6,897 nt of DNA from CBCPMX01 sp965120355. Its GTDB lineage: Bacteria; Bacillota; Clostridia; Oscillospirales; Oscillospiraceae. Shown in pieces: positions 6,614 through 6,897 of this stretch. The notes below the pieces were generated by a model. The model had not been told where the DNA came from and did not search any database. It was given only the letters and a program-made list of their open reading frames with translations. The first letter of the stretch is position 1. Every line of letters starts with the position of its first letter. The translations under genes and the position numbers were made by a program. The stretch spans positions 1-6,897 of the forward strand of contig CBCPMX010000144.1 in the NCBI GenBank assembly GCA_965120355.1, written 5' to 3'.

Positions 6614-6665
6614 AAAAGCGCGGCATTTTCCGTGCGCAGTGCGCTGGGAAGTGCCGCGCTTTTTT
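6614..6665 (+). terminator. Long Rho-independent terminator after the spermidine-synthase-like gene
   Basis: Bases 6614-6631 (AAAAGCGCGGCATTTTCC) pair with 6646-6663 as an 18-bp stem with two G-T pairs, followed by T residues to 6665. The 14-base loop contains a smaller GCGC/GCGC hairpin (6634-6637 with 6641-6644). It begins nine bases after the stop codon. CCGCGC at 6605-6610 can pair instead with GCGCGG in the 5' arm (6618-6623). Confidence 0.88.
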
Positions 6666-6680
6666 ATCGCTTGGCTGCAA

Positions 6681-6708
6681 TTGCTGAGACAGCGGCGAAG
6701 TGTATAAA
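6681..6708 (+). promoter_or_regulatory. Candidate promoter for the gene at the right edge
   Basis: TATAAA (6703-6708, 5 of 6 consensus bases) has TG directly before it. TTGCTG (6681-6686, only 3 of 6) lies 16 bp upstream. It falls just after the preceding terminator, where a promoter is expected. Transcription would start near 6715 and give a leader of about 100 nt. Confidence 0.4.
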
Positions 6709-6714
6709 ATCAAA

Positions 6715-6816
6715 AGGATTGCGGATACTTCTTTCAGGAGCCGGTAGAGGAACCGCGCGAACCGTGGGGAGCGCGTTTGTGAGAAATTGAAGGGTGAACC
6801 GAGGGGGAATCCCTAG
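6715..6816 (+). promoter_or_regulatory. Structured 5' leader with a hairpin over the ribosome binding site
   Basis: Between the candidate promoter and the next start codon no ORF is visible, but several hairpins can form. CGCGC (6754-6758) can pair with GCGCG (6771-6775). CGGT (6739-6742) can pair with ACCG (6749-6752). AGGGG (6802-6806) pairs with TCCCT (6810-6814), one pair being G-T, burying the only purine-rich ribosome binding site. I do not recognise a known riboswitch class. Confidence 0.4.
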
Positions 6817-6897
6817 ATGGTGTCGTCAATAAACAAGGAGCCAAATAGCAATACAACGGATATGGACAGCAGCAACGAAAGAAGCGGCGTTTTTAGC
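6817..6897 (+). CDS. Start of an unidentified gene, cut by the window edge
   Basis: An ATG at 6817 opens a frame that stays open for 27 codons to the end of the window. The peptide is polar and rich in serine and asparagine (starting MVSSINKEP, ending SNERSGVFS). It looks like a cytoplasmic N-terminal tail, but too little is present to assign a family. GAGGGGG (6801-6807) lies nine bases before the ATG. A second in-frame ATG at 6862 has no clear ribosome binding site. A minus-strand frame over 6813-6896 is also open and hydrophobic, so a gene ending here from the other side is not excluded. The promoter and ribosome binding site favour the plus strand. Confidence 0.4.
   Translation, partial: MVSSINKEPNSNTTDMDSSNERSGVFS

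Noticed and set aside
6790..6816. T-box-like sequence AGGGTGAACCGAG
   Set aside because: It resembles AGGGTGGNACCGCG but lacks the UGG that pairs with the tRNA CCA end, and I see no specifier stem or downstream terminator.
6813..6896. Minus-strand open frame with a hydrophobic peptide at the right edge
   Set aside because: It is only 27 codons, with no start in the window. The promoter and ribosome binding site on the plus strand fit better, but it cannot be fully excluded.
1..6897. CRISPR array, insertion sequence or transposase
   Set aside because: I found no regularly spaced repeats, terminal inverted repeats with target duplications, or transposase-like frames on either strand.

Overview
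The window looks like chromosomal DNA from a moderately GC-rich Gram-positive anaerobe. An Oscillospiraceae-like gut Clostridium is my best guess. The reasons are strong AGGAGG ribosome binding sites, consensus-like -10 boxes, an ECF sigma gene overlapping a DUF4179-type membrane anti-sigma gene, a VanS/VanR-like two-component pair and a fused MFS/spermidine-synthase-type membrane protein. The taxonomic call is an inference from gene families and cannot be proved from this sequence.

Layout, left to right. A tRNA-Val(CAC) gene (12-87, +) is followed at once by an intrinsic terminator. A sensor histidine kinase (123-2279) and its OmpR/PhoB-type response regulator (2284-2943) are convergent with it on the minus strand, as one operon read regulator first. 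A 298-bp divergent control region (2944-3241) holds a good promoter for the two-component operon and several short palindromes. Rightward from it run an ECF sigma factor (3242-3787) and a translationally coupled single-pass membrane protein, probably its anti-sigma factor (3784-4863). This operon ends in a strong terminator whose last arm overlaps the -35 region of the next gene's promoter. A membrane-embedded spermidine-synthase-like protein follows (5000-6604), then an unusually long terminator hairpin. The last ~230 bases hold a candidate promoter, a structured ~100-nt leader and the first codons of an unidentified gene that runs off the window.

How the genes may work together: two signal-transduction modules, each with a membrane sensor (histidine kinase; anti-sigma) and a cytoplasmic transcription factor (response regulator; ECF sigma), diverge from one shared control region. 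This suggests related envelope or stress sensing and possible cross-regulation, but no target can be named.

The most unusual item is the C-terminal tail of the histidine kinase. After a complete catalytic domain it carries about 105 extra residues that include a convincing S4-like (RNA-binding fold) module, an arrangement I do not know as an established kinase architecture. Other points worth checking are a second, in-frame start with a perfect ribosome binding site inside the anti-sigma gene, which would give a form lacking the sigma-binding segment, and a ribosome binding site buried in a hairpin in front of the last, partial gene.
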